Origin: Firmicutes bacterium AM41-11 | GTDB lineage: Bacteria > Bacillota_I > Bacilli_A > Erysipelotrichales > Erysipelotrichaceae | Length of the DNA stretch: 64,000 nucleotides | Direction: 5' to 3' | NCBI GenBank assembly: GCA_003480165.1 | Contig: QUIQ01000008.1 | Location: 8,357 to 72,356, forward strand | Shown here: piece after piece, positions 17,170-25,986 of the stretch | Position numbering within the stretch: the stretch's first letter is position 1 | How the letters are laid out: the number at the start of each line of letters is the position of its first letter | Program-made: the position numbers and the translations under genes | The notes under the pieces: generated by a model | The model's database searches: none | What the model saw: the letters and a program-made list of their open reading frames with translations, nothing else | What the model was told of the DNA's origin: nothing

Positions 17170-20100
17170 TCATAATGCGAATAAAGAATTTAAATGGAAA
17201 GAATAAATCCATGTTTCGATTTTTTTGTCTGGTTGCATTTGATGCATGGCCTTCGCATAGGTCATCAATTGGCTTTGATAGCGGTCAATTAATTCTTCTT
17301 TTGTGGCTGTATCAGTTTTGTAGTCAACAATCACAATGGAATCATTGTTCCAAATGACTAAATCCATAAAACCATGAATGACTTGTTTTTGATCTTCTAG
17401 TATGTAACTGCATTCAAAGGTGTGATCCATTTTCATCCATTGCGCATAAGTAGGGTTATCATTTAACGCAAGTAATTGGTGCAGATCGGTTTCGTTACAG
17501 ATATAACCTTTCTTTTTGGCAGTAGTCACCACTTCTTTTTCCTGGTAAGGAAAAGCACATTGTCCCATGATTTCATGGAAGATGGTTCCTCTTTGTGCAC
17601 CTGTATTTTTCTTAAGATCTATTGTTTGCCAGGTTCTCTTTTGTTTCGATTGGCTGGCTGTTTTACTCGCAAAAGAAGTAGGTTCTTTTTCATAATATGG
17701 ATGTTTGAGACAAATATTTGGCTTATCTTTTGCGTTTGGTCGTTCCAATAAGTCTTTTTTAACAAAGTGTACGGGACTATCAGGATCATTAAAATAGGTA
17801 TGGAATAACCAAGAAGTATAACTCTCATTTTTTAACAAAGCGGAGGTATTTAAGCTGGACGAATAGGTATCATAGCTTTGTATTGTATCCACAAAAATCA
17901 ATTCTTTTTCGGCACGGGTTGTCGCAACATAGAATACACGCATTTCTTCATTTAATGCATCATGAAGCTGTTTGGTTTTAAAGGCAATTTCTTCATACGA
18001 ACGACGATAAACGCTCCCCTTTGCATCCAGTGAGGAAATACATATACCTAAATCACTATCTAAGAAGATATGCGAAGCATCATCTCTATGTTTATCGTCA
18101 TGTTTACTCAAAATATAGACAACCGGAAATTGTAAACCTTTGGATTGGTGCATGGTTTTAATATGTACAATATCGGCATGAATATCGTATGGATTGGTTT
18201 CACTGACAGCATCTTTTTGGGCATCGGCATCTAGTGTAGCCACAAAATCTATCAAAGAATCGAATTTTGTACTTTTCGCATACAATTCATCTAAATTGGT
18301 TTTGTTCTGTTGGGTCGTATGGTTAAAGTAAAAATCATTCCATGCGTATAGGTCTTTTAAACAATGACTTGGTTGATTGGTGAATTGTTTCGTTAACGTA
18401 AACCAAGGTTCCATGTATGCCTGATCTTTGATACGTTGGAAAAGCGTGTATTCTTTTTCGTCCGAAATCAATTGATCAATGGATACTTGACCAATTGGAG
18501 AACATAGAGCAGCCGTAAGGGCGATATCATCCGATGGATTTAAATACGCTTTCAGGCAGGCAAGGATAATTTGTACACAATAATCTTGATAAAAGCCGCC
18601 TTTCGCTTGACCAACGCTAGGAATGCCATAGGCTTCCAAAGCCTCCATTAAATCGGAATAATCCTTACGATTTCGCGTTAAGATACAGATATCTTTAAAA
18701 GGCGTTCCTTTTTCATGATGTTCCAGGATATCTTGGGCTAATAGATCAATACAATTCTTTTTATGTAAGGCCTCAGCCGACTTAACGGTACTGCATTCTT
18801 CTTTGGAGTCATTGTATTCGGTATAAAGAAAACGAATGGGAACCTGTTCGCAATCTTCTTGTCGTTCGGTTCCTACCTGGGCAATATCACTATCTTGAAA
18901 TTGGGAACCGAGGCAAGAACTATTCATGATCTTTTGGTAGAAGGCATTATTAAAATGGATGATATTTGCGTTAGAACGGAAGTTTTTATCCATATATAAG
19001 GTGCATTCTTCGGGATTATTCATATGGTTTTTCATAATCGCAGGATTGGTTTGACGGAATCCATAAATGGATTGTTTGATATCACCAACACGGAATACGC
19101 AGCCTTTTTTCGCAAAAGTAGCTATGATGCTTTCTTGCAGCTCGTTGGTATCTTGGAATTCGTCAATTAAAATCGCATCGTATTGATTAGAAATCTCTTC
19201 TTGAATGACATCGTTTTGGAGTAATTGATAAGCGAAAAGCTCCATATCCGTAAAATCAATGACTTCCATTTCTCTTTTTTTCAAATCAAATTGTTTCTTT
19301 GTCTCTAAAACCAGTTCACAGAATTCTTCTACGATTTTTTGATTGGCTTTGGCATCTTCCTTGAATTCTGACCAGGAAAATAAAACAGATGAAATTTCTG
19401 CTTCCAGTTTTTTTAAGTCTTCTTTCGTTTGATCAAAAGCAGCTTTATCCATTGTGCCTTTTTTTGTGGCACACATATATCCACAAGCTCCAATGTAGTT
19501 GGTAAAACATTTTCTGAATTGATCAAAGGATTCAGCTTCCTGGCATTTTTTTAAGTATTCCAGTTTAGTTGTGAAAATCGCATCGTTCCAGGTTGCATCG
19601 TTGCAGCACTCGATCATGGCTTGGATACGTTCTGAAAAGAAAGTTTTGAACCAGGTCTTTTTCTTATCTATCATTGCTTCCGAATAGAAAGAGTGTAGCC
19701 ACTTTTCTGGATCTGGTTTCGCCCATGCAGCATTTATGCAATCAGAAACTATAGGCGCAATTGCTTCCAGTTTCTGATTGAAAGTTGTTAGATAACGTTG
19801 CAGACAAGGGGTCGCAACCAATTTACACGCTTCTTGGAATCCTTCATTTAAGGCCTGTTCTTTTTGCGCTTCGCTGGCGGTATGGTTTACGGTATCCAAC
19901 GTTAAAGGGATTTTATAGTAGTAATTTTTCACGATTTTTAAACAAAACTTATCAATGGTAGAAATATCTGCAGTTTCTAAGATAGATAATTGTTTTTGGA
20001 TGAATTCACTCTTTTCTTCGGCTTGCAGGCGGGTACGCAAACGATCTTTCATTTCGCTGGCGGCATCATTGGTAAAAGTCATTGCCAAAATATGGTCAAC

Positions 20101-20238
20101 CGGAATGTGATCTTTCACAATCAATTGACATAAGCGTTCCACTAATACACGGGTTTTTCCACTACCAGCACTGGCGGAAACAAGGGTATCTTTGCCGCGT
20201 ACTTCAATGGCTTTTTGTTGATCTATTGTGAAATTCAT
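17170..20238 (-). CDS. addA: ATP-dependent helicase/nuclease subunit A
   Basis: 1022 aa UvrD-like helicase with a C-terminal RecB-family nuclease. Walker A is VSASAGSGKTRVLVERL (about residues 17-33), Walker B is ILIDEFQDTNELQ, FRVGDIKQSIYGFRQTNP is motif III, KTMHQSKGLQFPVVY is motif V and YVATTRAEKELIF is motif VI. The nuclease centre is IVIVDYKTD near the C-terminus. Somewhat shorter than Bacillus AddA (about 1230 aa). With AddB it processes double-strand breaks for RecA. Overlaps addB by 4 nt. Confidence 0.95.
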   Translation of the reverse strand: MNFTIDQQKAIEVRGKDTLVSASAGSGKTRVLVERLCQLIVKDHIPVDHILAMTFTNDAASEMKDRLRTRLQAEEKSEFIQKQLSILETADISTIDKFCLKIVKNYYYKIPLTLDTVNHTASEAQKEQALNEGFQEACKLVATPCLQRYLTTFNQKLEAIAPIVSDCINAAWAKPDPEKWLHSFYSEAMIDKKKTWFKTFFSERIQAMIECCNDATWNDAIFTTKLEYLKKCQEAESFDQFRKCFTNYIGACGYMCATKKGTMDKAAFDQTKEDLKKLEAEISSVLFSWSEFKEDAKANQKIVEEFCELVLETKKQFDLKKREMEVIDFTDMELFAYQLLQNDVIQEEISNQYDAILIDEFQDTNELQESIIATFAKKGCVFRVGDIKQSIYGFRQTNPAIMKNHMNNPEECTLYMDKNFRSNANIIHFNNAFYQKIMNSSCLGSQFQDSDIAQVGTERQEDCEQVPIRFLYTEYNDSKEECSTVKSAEALHKKNCIDLLAQDILEHHEKGTPFKDICILTRNRKDYSDLMEALEAYGIPSVGQAKGGFYQDYCVQIILACLKAYLNPSDDIALTAALCSPIGQVSIDQLISDEKEYTLFQRIKDQAYMEPWFTLTKQFTNQPSHCLKDLYAWNDFYFNHTTQQNKTNLDELYAKSTKFDSLIDFVATLDADAQKDAVSETNPYDIHADIVHIKTMHQSKGLQFPVVYILSKHDDKHRDDASHIFLDSDLGICISSLDAKGSVYRRSYEEIAFKTKQLHDALNEEMRVFYVATTRAEKELIFVDTIQSYDTYSSSLNTSALLKNESYTSWLFHTYFNDPDSPVHFVKKDLLERPNAKDKPNICLKHPYYEKEPTSFASKTASQSKQKRTWQTIDLKKNTGAQRGTIFHEIMGQCAFPYQEKEVVTTAKKKGYICNETDLHQLLALNDNPTYAQWMKMDHTFECSYILEDQKQVIHGFMDLVIWNNDSIVIVDYKTDTATKEELIDRYQSQLMTYAKAMHQMQPDKKIETWIYSFHLNSLFAL

Positions 20239-22736
20239 TCGGCTACCTCCAATCGATTCGGTTTGGTTTCTTCTTTACGTGCATTACGACAAATGCAACG
20301 ATATGGGCAATATTTACATGCATCTTTTAGATAATTTGGTTGAATTTGACCAGAAAGAATATCTTGGGCAATGGATTGTACGATGGTCTGCCATTCTTCT
20401 TTCATCTGGTTGAAAGAAAGATCGCGTTTAGAGGTCTGAAGCATTTTTTCATCCGCATAGATGCTAACATCTTCATAATCTTTCCCATTAAGTTTAGAAA
20501 AACTTTTGTTTTGTACATCCTCTAAAGATATTTCTGACCAGTTATCTTTTTTTCTTTTATAGTTGACCTTGATGGCTTCTTGTTTGACCGGCTTTGTCTT
20601 TAAGGCAATATAGTAATGCCCCAAAGGAAGCAAAGAACTTTCTTTTTGATAGGCAATCGTATAAGTGGCCAATTGTAGGGAAAGTCCTTGCTTAAATTCA
20701 GAATATTTCCATTTTTTTTCACTGCTCTTATAATCAAAGATCATAAAAGAGGTATCGGAAGTATCGATTCGGTCAATATAGCCATGGAAGGAAATAATAT
20801 AGTCATCCCAAGGTAATTCCATGGTAAATTCTTTTTCTTGTTCGGAAATCTGCATATGCCACTGGTCCTGGAATTTGGCTAAATTGTGGAAAATGGTTTC
20901 TAACTGCGTCAACAAAGTCATTTTTTGTTGGGAAATCCAAACCTTTTTACTAGGGAAGGTATTCTCTAGCCAGGCATATTCTGCATTTAGCGTATCTTGC
21001 AGAACTTGTTTATCACAGGTCGCAAATTTTTCTCCATATATATTGGTTAATTTTTCTAAGATGGTATGAAGAATAGAACCTCTGGTTCGCAGGTCAGCCC
21101 AGCTTTTTTGTTCTTTGAGATGGAGTCCATAGGTTAAATAATAAGACAGGGGACAACGCACAAATTTTTCAAAGCTTGATACTGAACCATGTAATGTGTT
21201 CTCTTTTAAATACAAAGCTTTTGCCTGTTGGGCATCAAGACTAAACGAAGGTTGTTGCCAAATGGAAGGATCCTTTACATCTATAAAATAAGATTCTTTT
21301 CCTAAAAATTGCTGCATATCTAAACTTTCTTGATAGGCCTCGCCTTGATAATTGGCTTGGGGCATTGTCACAATTAAGTTTTGTACTTGGCCCAAGGTTT
21401 CTTCCAAATAAGCTTTTTGTAGCTTGTTTCGGGTATCTAAGGAAGGCAAAGACGTATGCATGATATAGGTTTCATTGAAAATACCAGTTTCTTGGTCTAA
21501 AACAGGATACCCATCGGCATGGGCACTACATAAAAAGACATTTGGGCGAAGGGCACATAGCGTGTTTTTATTGCCAATCAAAACCCCGGAAATATCAGAG
21601 GCATTTCTTGCCTGATGGAGGCTTTTAATCTGATGTAGAGCAATGCGATAGTTGGGCTTCGATTCTGAGGCATCGATGGCATCACAAAGAATCGTCTGCA
21701 CTTGTCCAAAAATCTGGATATTATCTTGGGTTGGTGCATTGGCTTCCTGGATGATAGCTGCCATGTCTTCAAGACCAGCCATGGGGTGTTTATCCATCCA
21801 GTCTTTTATTTTGGCTTCAGAGTTTAAGACTTTTTGCCAGTCTTTTTCATTCATAAAAGGGTTATCCGAATAAGCAGGATGTACTAGATCCATAGATGGA
21901 AAAGCCTCGGGAAATAATGCGAAGTAATCTTCGAAATAAGCATATTTTGCCCCTAAAATTTTCACAAACTGTAAAAAATTCTTTAATGATGGTTCAATCA
22001 AATATTGAATAGCTTGCACCCATTGATTCAGAATCGGGTTATTATGGTTTTCTTTAAGCAGAGTATAAGGTATTTTATACGCTTCGAACATTTGTTCCAG
22101 GACATAGCTATCCTGGCTATCACAACACGCAATCAAGACATCTTCGGCATTCCATTGTTTTTCCACAATTGTTTGGGCAATCCATTGGGCTTGTTTACGC
22201 GGCGTACCTAGGGAAACATAGCTTTGGCGAGTTGATGTTGGTTTGGAGTCCAACCATTTTGCGCCAGCTTGAAGGAGCTGTTCTACCCATAAAGCATCCC
22301 ATGCCGAATAGGGTGTACGTAAGATATAGACATCCTCTAGAGAGGGAATACTTCCTTCGGATTGACCGAGTTCTAAATCTTTTAACAAGTTTAAGATGAC
22401 TTTTAAATCTTTCTCTTTTTTCGTGCCAGCTGGCCAAGTACTTTGCGAGAAAGTTTTTGCCAGGCGCATAAAACGAAGACATTCTTCTAAAAAAATCGGA
22501 TCATCGATACTTTTATAGAAGTCATTGGTGCTTGGTACGTTTTCTAAGGCTTTCTGGACTTGGATGAGATAGCTTGTTTCACTTTCTTCTTTAGGAAAGA
22601 AAGTATCCAAAAAAGAAGCAAGGGACAGCACTTGTAAAGATAAATAATGGTCTTGTTGTTTCAGAAGTTCTTGATAAAGAACTAAATGTAAACTGCTTGG
22701 AGCAAGGATGGTTCCTTTTTTTGGCATCTTGATCAT
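20235..22736 (-). CDS. addB: Exonuclease subunit AddB (RexB-like)
   Basis: 833 aa, partner of AddA. The C-terminal nuclease domain is clear: FVRCPLSYYLTYGLHL contributes the first iron-sulfur Cys, FMIFDYKSSEKKW is the nuclease motif, and CKYCPYRCICR gives the remaining cluster cysteines. The N-terminus (PKKGTILAPSSLHLVL) has no Walker A motif, and the protein is shorter than Bacillus AddB (about 1160 aa), so it looks like the RexB-type inactivated helicase half. First gene of the addBA operon. Confidence 0.92.
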   Translation of the reverse strand: MIKMPKKGTILAPSSLHLVLYQELLKQQDHYLSLQVLSLASFLDTFFPKEESETSYLIQVQKALENVPSTNDFYKSIDDPIFLEECLRFMRLAKTFSQSTWPAGTKKEKDLKVILNLLKDLELGQSEGSIPSLEDVYILRTPYSAWDALWVEQLLQAGAKWLDSKPTSTRQSYVSLGTPRKQAQWIAQTIVEKQWNAEDVLIACCDSQDSYVLEQMFEAYKIPYTLLKENHNNPILNQWVQAIQYLIEPSLKNFLQFVKILGAKYAYFEDYFALFPEAFPSMDLVHPAYSDNPFMNEKDWQKVLNSEAKIKDWMDKHPMAGLEDMAAIIQEANAPTQDNIQIFGQVQTILCDAIDASESKPNYRIALHQIKSLHQARNASDISGVLIGNKNTLCALRPNVFLCSAHADGYPVLDQETGIFNETYIMHTSLPSLDTRNKLQKAYLEETLGQVQNLIVTMPQANYQGEAYQESLDMQQFLGKESYFIDVKDPSIWQQPSFSLDAQQAKALYLKENTLHGSVSSFEKFVRCPLSYYLTYGLHLKEQKSWADLRTRGSILHTILEKLTNIYGEKFATCDKQVLQDTLNAEYAWLENTFPSKKVWISQQKMTLLTQLETIFHNLAKFQDQWHMQISEQEKEFTMELPWDDYIISFHGYIDRIDTSDTSFMIFDYKSSEKKWKYSEFKQGLSLQLATYTIAYQKESSLLPLGHYYIALKTKPVKQEAIKVNYKRKKDNWSEISLEDVQNKSFSKLNGKDYEDVSIYADEKMLQTSKRDLSFNQMKEEWQTIVQSIAQDILSGQIQPNYLKDACKYCPYRCICRNARKEETKPNRLEVAE

Positions 22737-22835
22737 AAAAATTCCTCCTAAAATAAATATATAGAATAATGTGACATTCTTAATGCATGTTAAGGTAAGT
22801 TCTTGAAATTATTTTAGCATATTCGCTTTCCTGAC

Positions 22836-23909
22836 TTGTGGGCAATTGTAGCAAAAAGGATTGCCGATGAATTTGTAAAGAAGTTTACCAAATCAATAAA
22901 AGAAGCTGATTATAGCGAATTGCGAAATATTGTAGCCGAAGGTCTACAAAAAGTTAGTGATTCTCTGGCAACAGATTCATCGTCAAAAAAGCGTGAAATT
23001 GTTTTATATTCGAAAAAGAAATTGGCAAAATTATCCAGCCATGCTCGTTCGAATAAACGCGGATGGATGTTTGCGTTTGGCTTTGTATTCTTTGTCTTTC
23101 TTCAATCCATCACATCCGGACCACATATTGCTCTAGATATCATCCTGGTTATGGGACTGCTTCTCATTTTTGTCTTCCGAATCTATCCATATAAACTTAC
23201 TGCGGATTCTCTGAATCGCTTTTCGATTTATTATGCATGTTTTGATGGAAAAGAGATAAGCTCTTGGGATGAGTTAACGAGTGCTGTGAATTTGCCATAT
23301 GATACGGTTTTAAAGGATTTTCAATTTTATATTCAAGAAAAAGTCTTGTTGGAGACGCATTATGATAAAAAGAATGTGTATTTAAGCAATGTTGCTTATC
23401 AAAGAAGATCTACGACAGATCTTCCACCTAAACCAAAGCCACAAACGAAGGTACCGGAACAATCGGAAGCCGTCACGAAAACACAGAAGTTTTTGGATCA
23501 AATCGAAGCCTATAATAAAGAGATTGATAATCCAGGGGTTTCAGCACAATTGGATTATATGAGATTGATTGTCGTTAAGATTCAAGAGTATATAAAGAAA
23601 CATCCTGAAGCAGAAGCCAAAACCGAACGTATGACACAGTATTATTTACCGATGACGATGAAGCTGTTGAAGAATTATCAAGATCTAGATGATGATATGG
23701 TTTCTGGAAACAATCGGAAACATTCAAAAGAAGAAATTGAAAACGTACTGAAAAAGGTCAATGAAGGTTTTTATGCCTTGTATGATGAACTCTACCAAGA
23801 TACATCGATGGATATTCATGCAGATATCTCGGTATTAGAAACACTGTTGGCTCAAGATGGTTTGACAGATCAGAAAATGAAAGGTGGCCAAGAAAATGGA
23901 AACGAATAA
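22836..23909 (+). CDS. XpaC-family protein (5-bromo-4-chloroindolyl phosphate hydrolysis family)
   Basis: 357 aa from a TTG start. No good ribosome binding site is visible, so the exact start is uncertain. Residues about 65-110 form two membrane segments (GWMFAFGFVFFVFLQS and ALDIILVMGLLLIFVF). A winged-helix-like segment follows (ISSWDELTSAVNLPYDTVLKDF), then a helical C-terminal domain. The family name comes from a historical phenotype, and an enzymatic role is doubtful. It is commonly paired with TelA, as here (14-nt overlap), suggesting a shared membrane-linked function. Confidence 0.8.
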   Translation: MWAIVAKRIADEFVKKFTKSIKEADYSELRNIVAEGLQKVSDSLATDSSSKKREIVLYSKKKLAKLSSHARSNKRGWMFAFGFVFFVFLQSITSGPHIALDIILVMGLLLIFVFRIYPYKLTADSLNRFSIYYACFDGKEISSWDELTSAVNLPYDTVLKDFQFYIQEKVLLETHYDKKNVYLSNVAYQRRSTTDLPPKPKPQTKVPEQSEAVTKTQKFLDQIEAYNKEIDNPGVSAQLDYMRLIVVKIQEYIKKHPEAEAKTERMTQYYLPMTMKLLKNYQDLDDDMVSGNNRKHSKEEIENVLKKVNEGFYALYDELYQDTSMDIHADISVLETLLAQDGLTDQKMKGGQENGNE

Positions 23910-25032
23910 AGGACCAGAATTAACTTTACATCCGGAACAGAAAGAAGAAGAGGTTGTACAAGCACAACCGGTACAAGACCTTAGCGAGGATCTTTCCGTT
24001 GATTATAAACAATTTAATGAGGCTGAAATTCAGCAGATTCATGACTTTTCCCAACAGATTGATATTACCGATAATACAATGATCATGCAGTATGGCATCA
24101 ATGCCCAAAAGAAATTAGCGGATTTTTCCGATTCAACTTTGGAAAAGGTGAAAACCAAAGATTTAGGCGAAGTCGGCGATATGTTGAGTCAGGTCGTTGG
24201 CGAGTTGCGTGAATTTGATGGCAATGGTGAGAAAAAAGGTCTTTTTGGTTTGTTTAATAAAGGTAAGAACAAAGTTGAAGGCATGATATCAAAATATGAA
24301 CAAACGGAAACGAATGTAAATAAAATTGCTGGCATGTTACAAGATCATCAGATTCGTTTATTGAAAGATACATCGATGTTGGATCAATTATTTGATTTGA
24401 ATAATACCTACTATAAAGAATTATCTATGTATATTGCAGCAGGTAAAGAAAAATTGCATCATGTAAAAAACGAAGAGATTCCTGCTTTGGAACAAAAAGC
24501 ATTGCATTCAAACTTACCTGAAGATGCGCAAGCTTTAAAAGATATGACAATGTATTACGATCGTTTCGATAAGAAATTACACGATTTAGAGTTAAGTCGT
24601 ATGATTGCGATTCAAACCGCTCCACAGATTCGTTTGTTGCAAAACAGCAATAATCTAATGATTGAAAAAATTCAGTCTACTTTGGTGAATACGATTCCGT
24701 TATGGAAAAATCAGATGGTCATCACTTTGGGTTTGCATCATGCCACGGAAGCAGCCAAGACCCAACAAGCAGTATCGGATATGACCAATGAGTTGTTGAA
24801 GAAGAATGCCGATGCCTTGCATTCTGCAACGGTTGAAACCGCAAAAGAATCCAATCGTTCGATTGTGGATATTGAAACCTTGAAACATACCAATGAACAA
24901 TTGATTCAAACCTTTGATGATGTATTGCAGATTCAAGAACAAGGACGAATCAAACGGCAGGAAGCTGAACAAGAGTTGCGACAAATTGAGAATGAATTGA
25001 AACAAAAAATCTTGGAGATTAAACATGACTGA
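23896..25032 (+). CDS. TelA-family toxic-anion resistance protein
   Basis: 378 aa, soluble, strongly helical. Family features are the N-terminal acidic region, the coiled-coil core (EVGDMLSQVVGELREF; LFGLFNKGKNKVEGMISKYE) and the C-terminal long helix. TelA proteins were linked to tellurite and antimicrobial resistance, mechanism unknown. ATG 23896 is preferred over GTG 23884 because AAAGGTGG lies about 8 nt before it. Located between XpaC and the PK-C-like gene with overlaps on both sides. Confidence 0.9.
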   Translation: METNKGPELTLHPEQKEEEVVQAQPVQDLSEDLSVDYKQFNEAEIQQIHDFSQQIDITDNTMIMQYGINAQKKLADFSDSTLEKVKTKDLGEVGDMLSQVVGELREFDGNGEKKGLFGLFNKGKNKVEGMISKYEQTETNVNKIAGMLQDHQIRLLKDTSMLDQLFDLNNTYYKELSMYIAAGKEKLHHVKNEEIPALEQKALHSNLPEDAQALKDMTMYYDRFDKKLHDLELSRMIAIQTAPQIRLLQNSNNLMIEKIQSTLVNTIPLWKNQMVITLGLHHATEAAKTQQAVSDMTNELLKKNADALHSATVETAKESNRSIVDIETLKHTNEQLIQTFDDVLQIQEQGRIKRQEAEQELRQIENELKQKILEIKHD

Positions 25033-25534
25033 GACCGAACAGACAGTTGCGTTAGCCATTAAAGCTGCAAAAGAAAGAGATATTCATCATATCGTTGTGG
25101 CGAGTACGCATGGGGATACACTAGAGTTATTGAAAGATTGTGGCTTACATGTTGTGGGCGTGACAACGGCCTATGATAAGGGTGTTTGTGGTTTATCGGA
25201 AGAAAAACGTAAAGCATTTGAGGCTATGGGAATGGATATTGTGACAGCTGGTCATGCATTAAGTGGTGCGGAACGCTCTTTTTCGCGCAAGTATGGTGGC
25301 TATGGTCCCACTGAAATTGTTGCCGATACCTTGCGTATGTTTGGCCAAGGTACAAAAGTTTGTGTGGAAATAAGCACAATGGCTTTGGATGCAGGGAAAA
25401 TTCCTTATCAAGAAAAGGTCCTTGCGATTGCGGACAATGGAAGTGGTGCCAATACGGCGCTTGTCTTAACGCCGGCATCTTCGAATGCACTTTTAGACAC
25501 GAAAATCTATGAAATACTTTGTAAGGGCTTGTGA
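25025..25534 (+). CDS. Pyruvate kinase C-terminal-domain protein
   Basis: 169 aa stand-alone alpha/beta domain like the C-terminal domain of pyruvate kinase: VALAIKAAKERDIHHIVVASTHGDT, then VVGVTTAYDKG. It has no catalytic barrel, so it is not a kinase. Such orphan domains may bind effectors or be hydrolases (unknown). The ATG overlaps telA by 8 nt, so it belongs to the xpaC-telA operon. Confidence 0.82.
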   Translation: MTETEQTVALAIKAAKERDIHHIVVASTHGDTLELLKDCGLHVVGVTTAYDKGVCGLSEEKRKAFEAMGMDIVTAGHALSGAERSFSRKYGGYGPTEIVADTLRMFGQGTKVCVEISTMALDAGKIPYQEKVLAIADNGSGANTALVLTPASSNALLDTKIYEILCKGL

Positions 25535-25594
25535 GTTTCTGTGAAAAGGCTTATAAATGACCTGTAGGGATTTACGAGAAAAAAAGGGTAGATT

Positions 25595-25802
25595 ATGAAT
25601 ATTCCAGAAATTCTTGTCGCAAATGGCACAGGGTCTTTATTAGTTATATATATGTTTCTTTTGCGTGTTTGCACAAGTGAAACCGATAAATATCGTGCAA
25701 AACTCTATGATGCGATGCTTGTCATAACATTGACAGCACAAATCACAGAAACACTGAGCTTTTTATTGGATGGTCACATGTTCTTCGGCTGTCGCTTGCA
25801 AC
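25595..25802 (+). pseudogene. 5' fragment of a membrane diguanylate cyclase gene, disrupted by the ICE
   Basis: The first 69 codons plus one base of a GGDEF protein: MNIPEILVANGTGSLLVIYM, then AKLYDAMLVITLTAQITETL and DGHMFFGCRLQ, an N-terminal membrane sensor. In place, the frame runs five codons into the element and stops at 25822. Joining base 25802 to base 54440 restores one 1137-nt reading frame (378 aa) with the 3' fragment at 54440-55368. Confidence 0.9.
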
Positions 25803-25815
25803 GGTGTACAAAGGG
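25802..25815. repeat. Left attachment site (attL core) and terminal inverted repeat
   Basis: CG (25802-25803) then GTGTACAAAGGG. It is the inverted counterpart of 54427-54440, with one mismatch. Rejoining the element ends gives TTGTACAC, CG, GTGTACAA, a perfect dyad typical of attP for large serine recombinases. Confidence 0.85.
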
Positions 25816-25860
25816 AACATAATAAAAAACTTAATAATGGACTGCCAATCTTACACAAAG

Positions 25861-25893
25861 TACCGCCCAAACGAGACTACGGGCGGTATTTTT
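25861..25893 (+). terminator. Terminator in the ICE left leader, first of two
   Basis: TACCGCCC (25861-25868) pairs with GGGCGGTA (25881-25888), followed by TTTTT. It blocks transcription entering from the broken cyclase gene. Confidence 0.85.
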
Positions 25894-25928
25894 GTATCAT
25901 GGCGGAGAAAGGAGGAACTTCCCACGGG

Positions 25929-25957
25929 GGCTTGACTGAAAAGTTGAGCCTCTTTTT
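25929..25957 (+). terminator. Terminator in the ICE left leader, second of two
   Basis: GGCTTGACT, GAAA tetraloop, AGTTGAGCC (with two G-U pairs), then six T. It sits just before the parB ribosome binding site, so it could be an attenuator. Confidence 0.75.
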
Positions 25958-25986
25958 TCATGCCAAAAAACAGGAGGTAAATGCTT

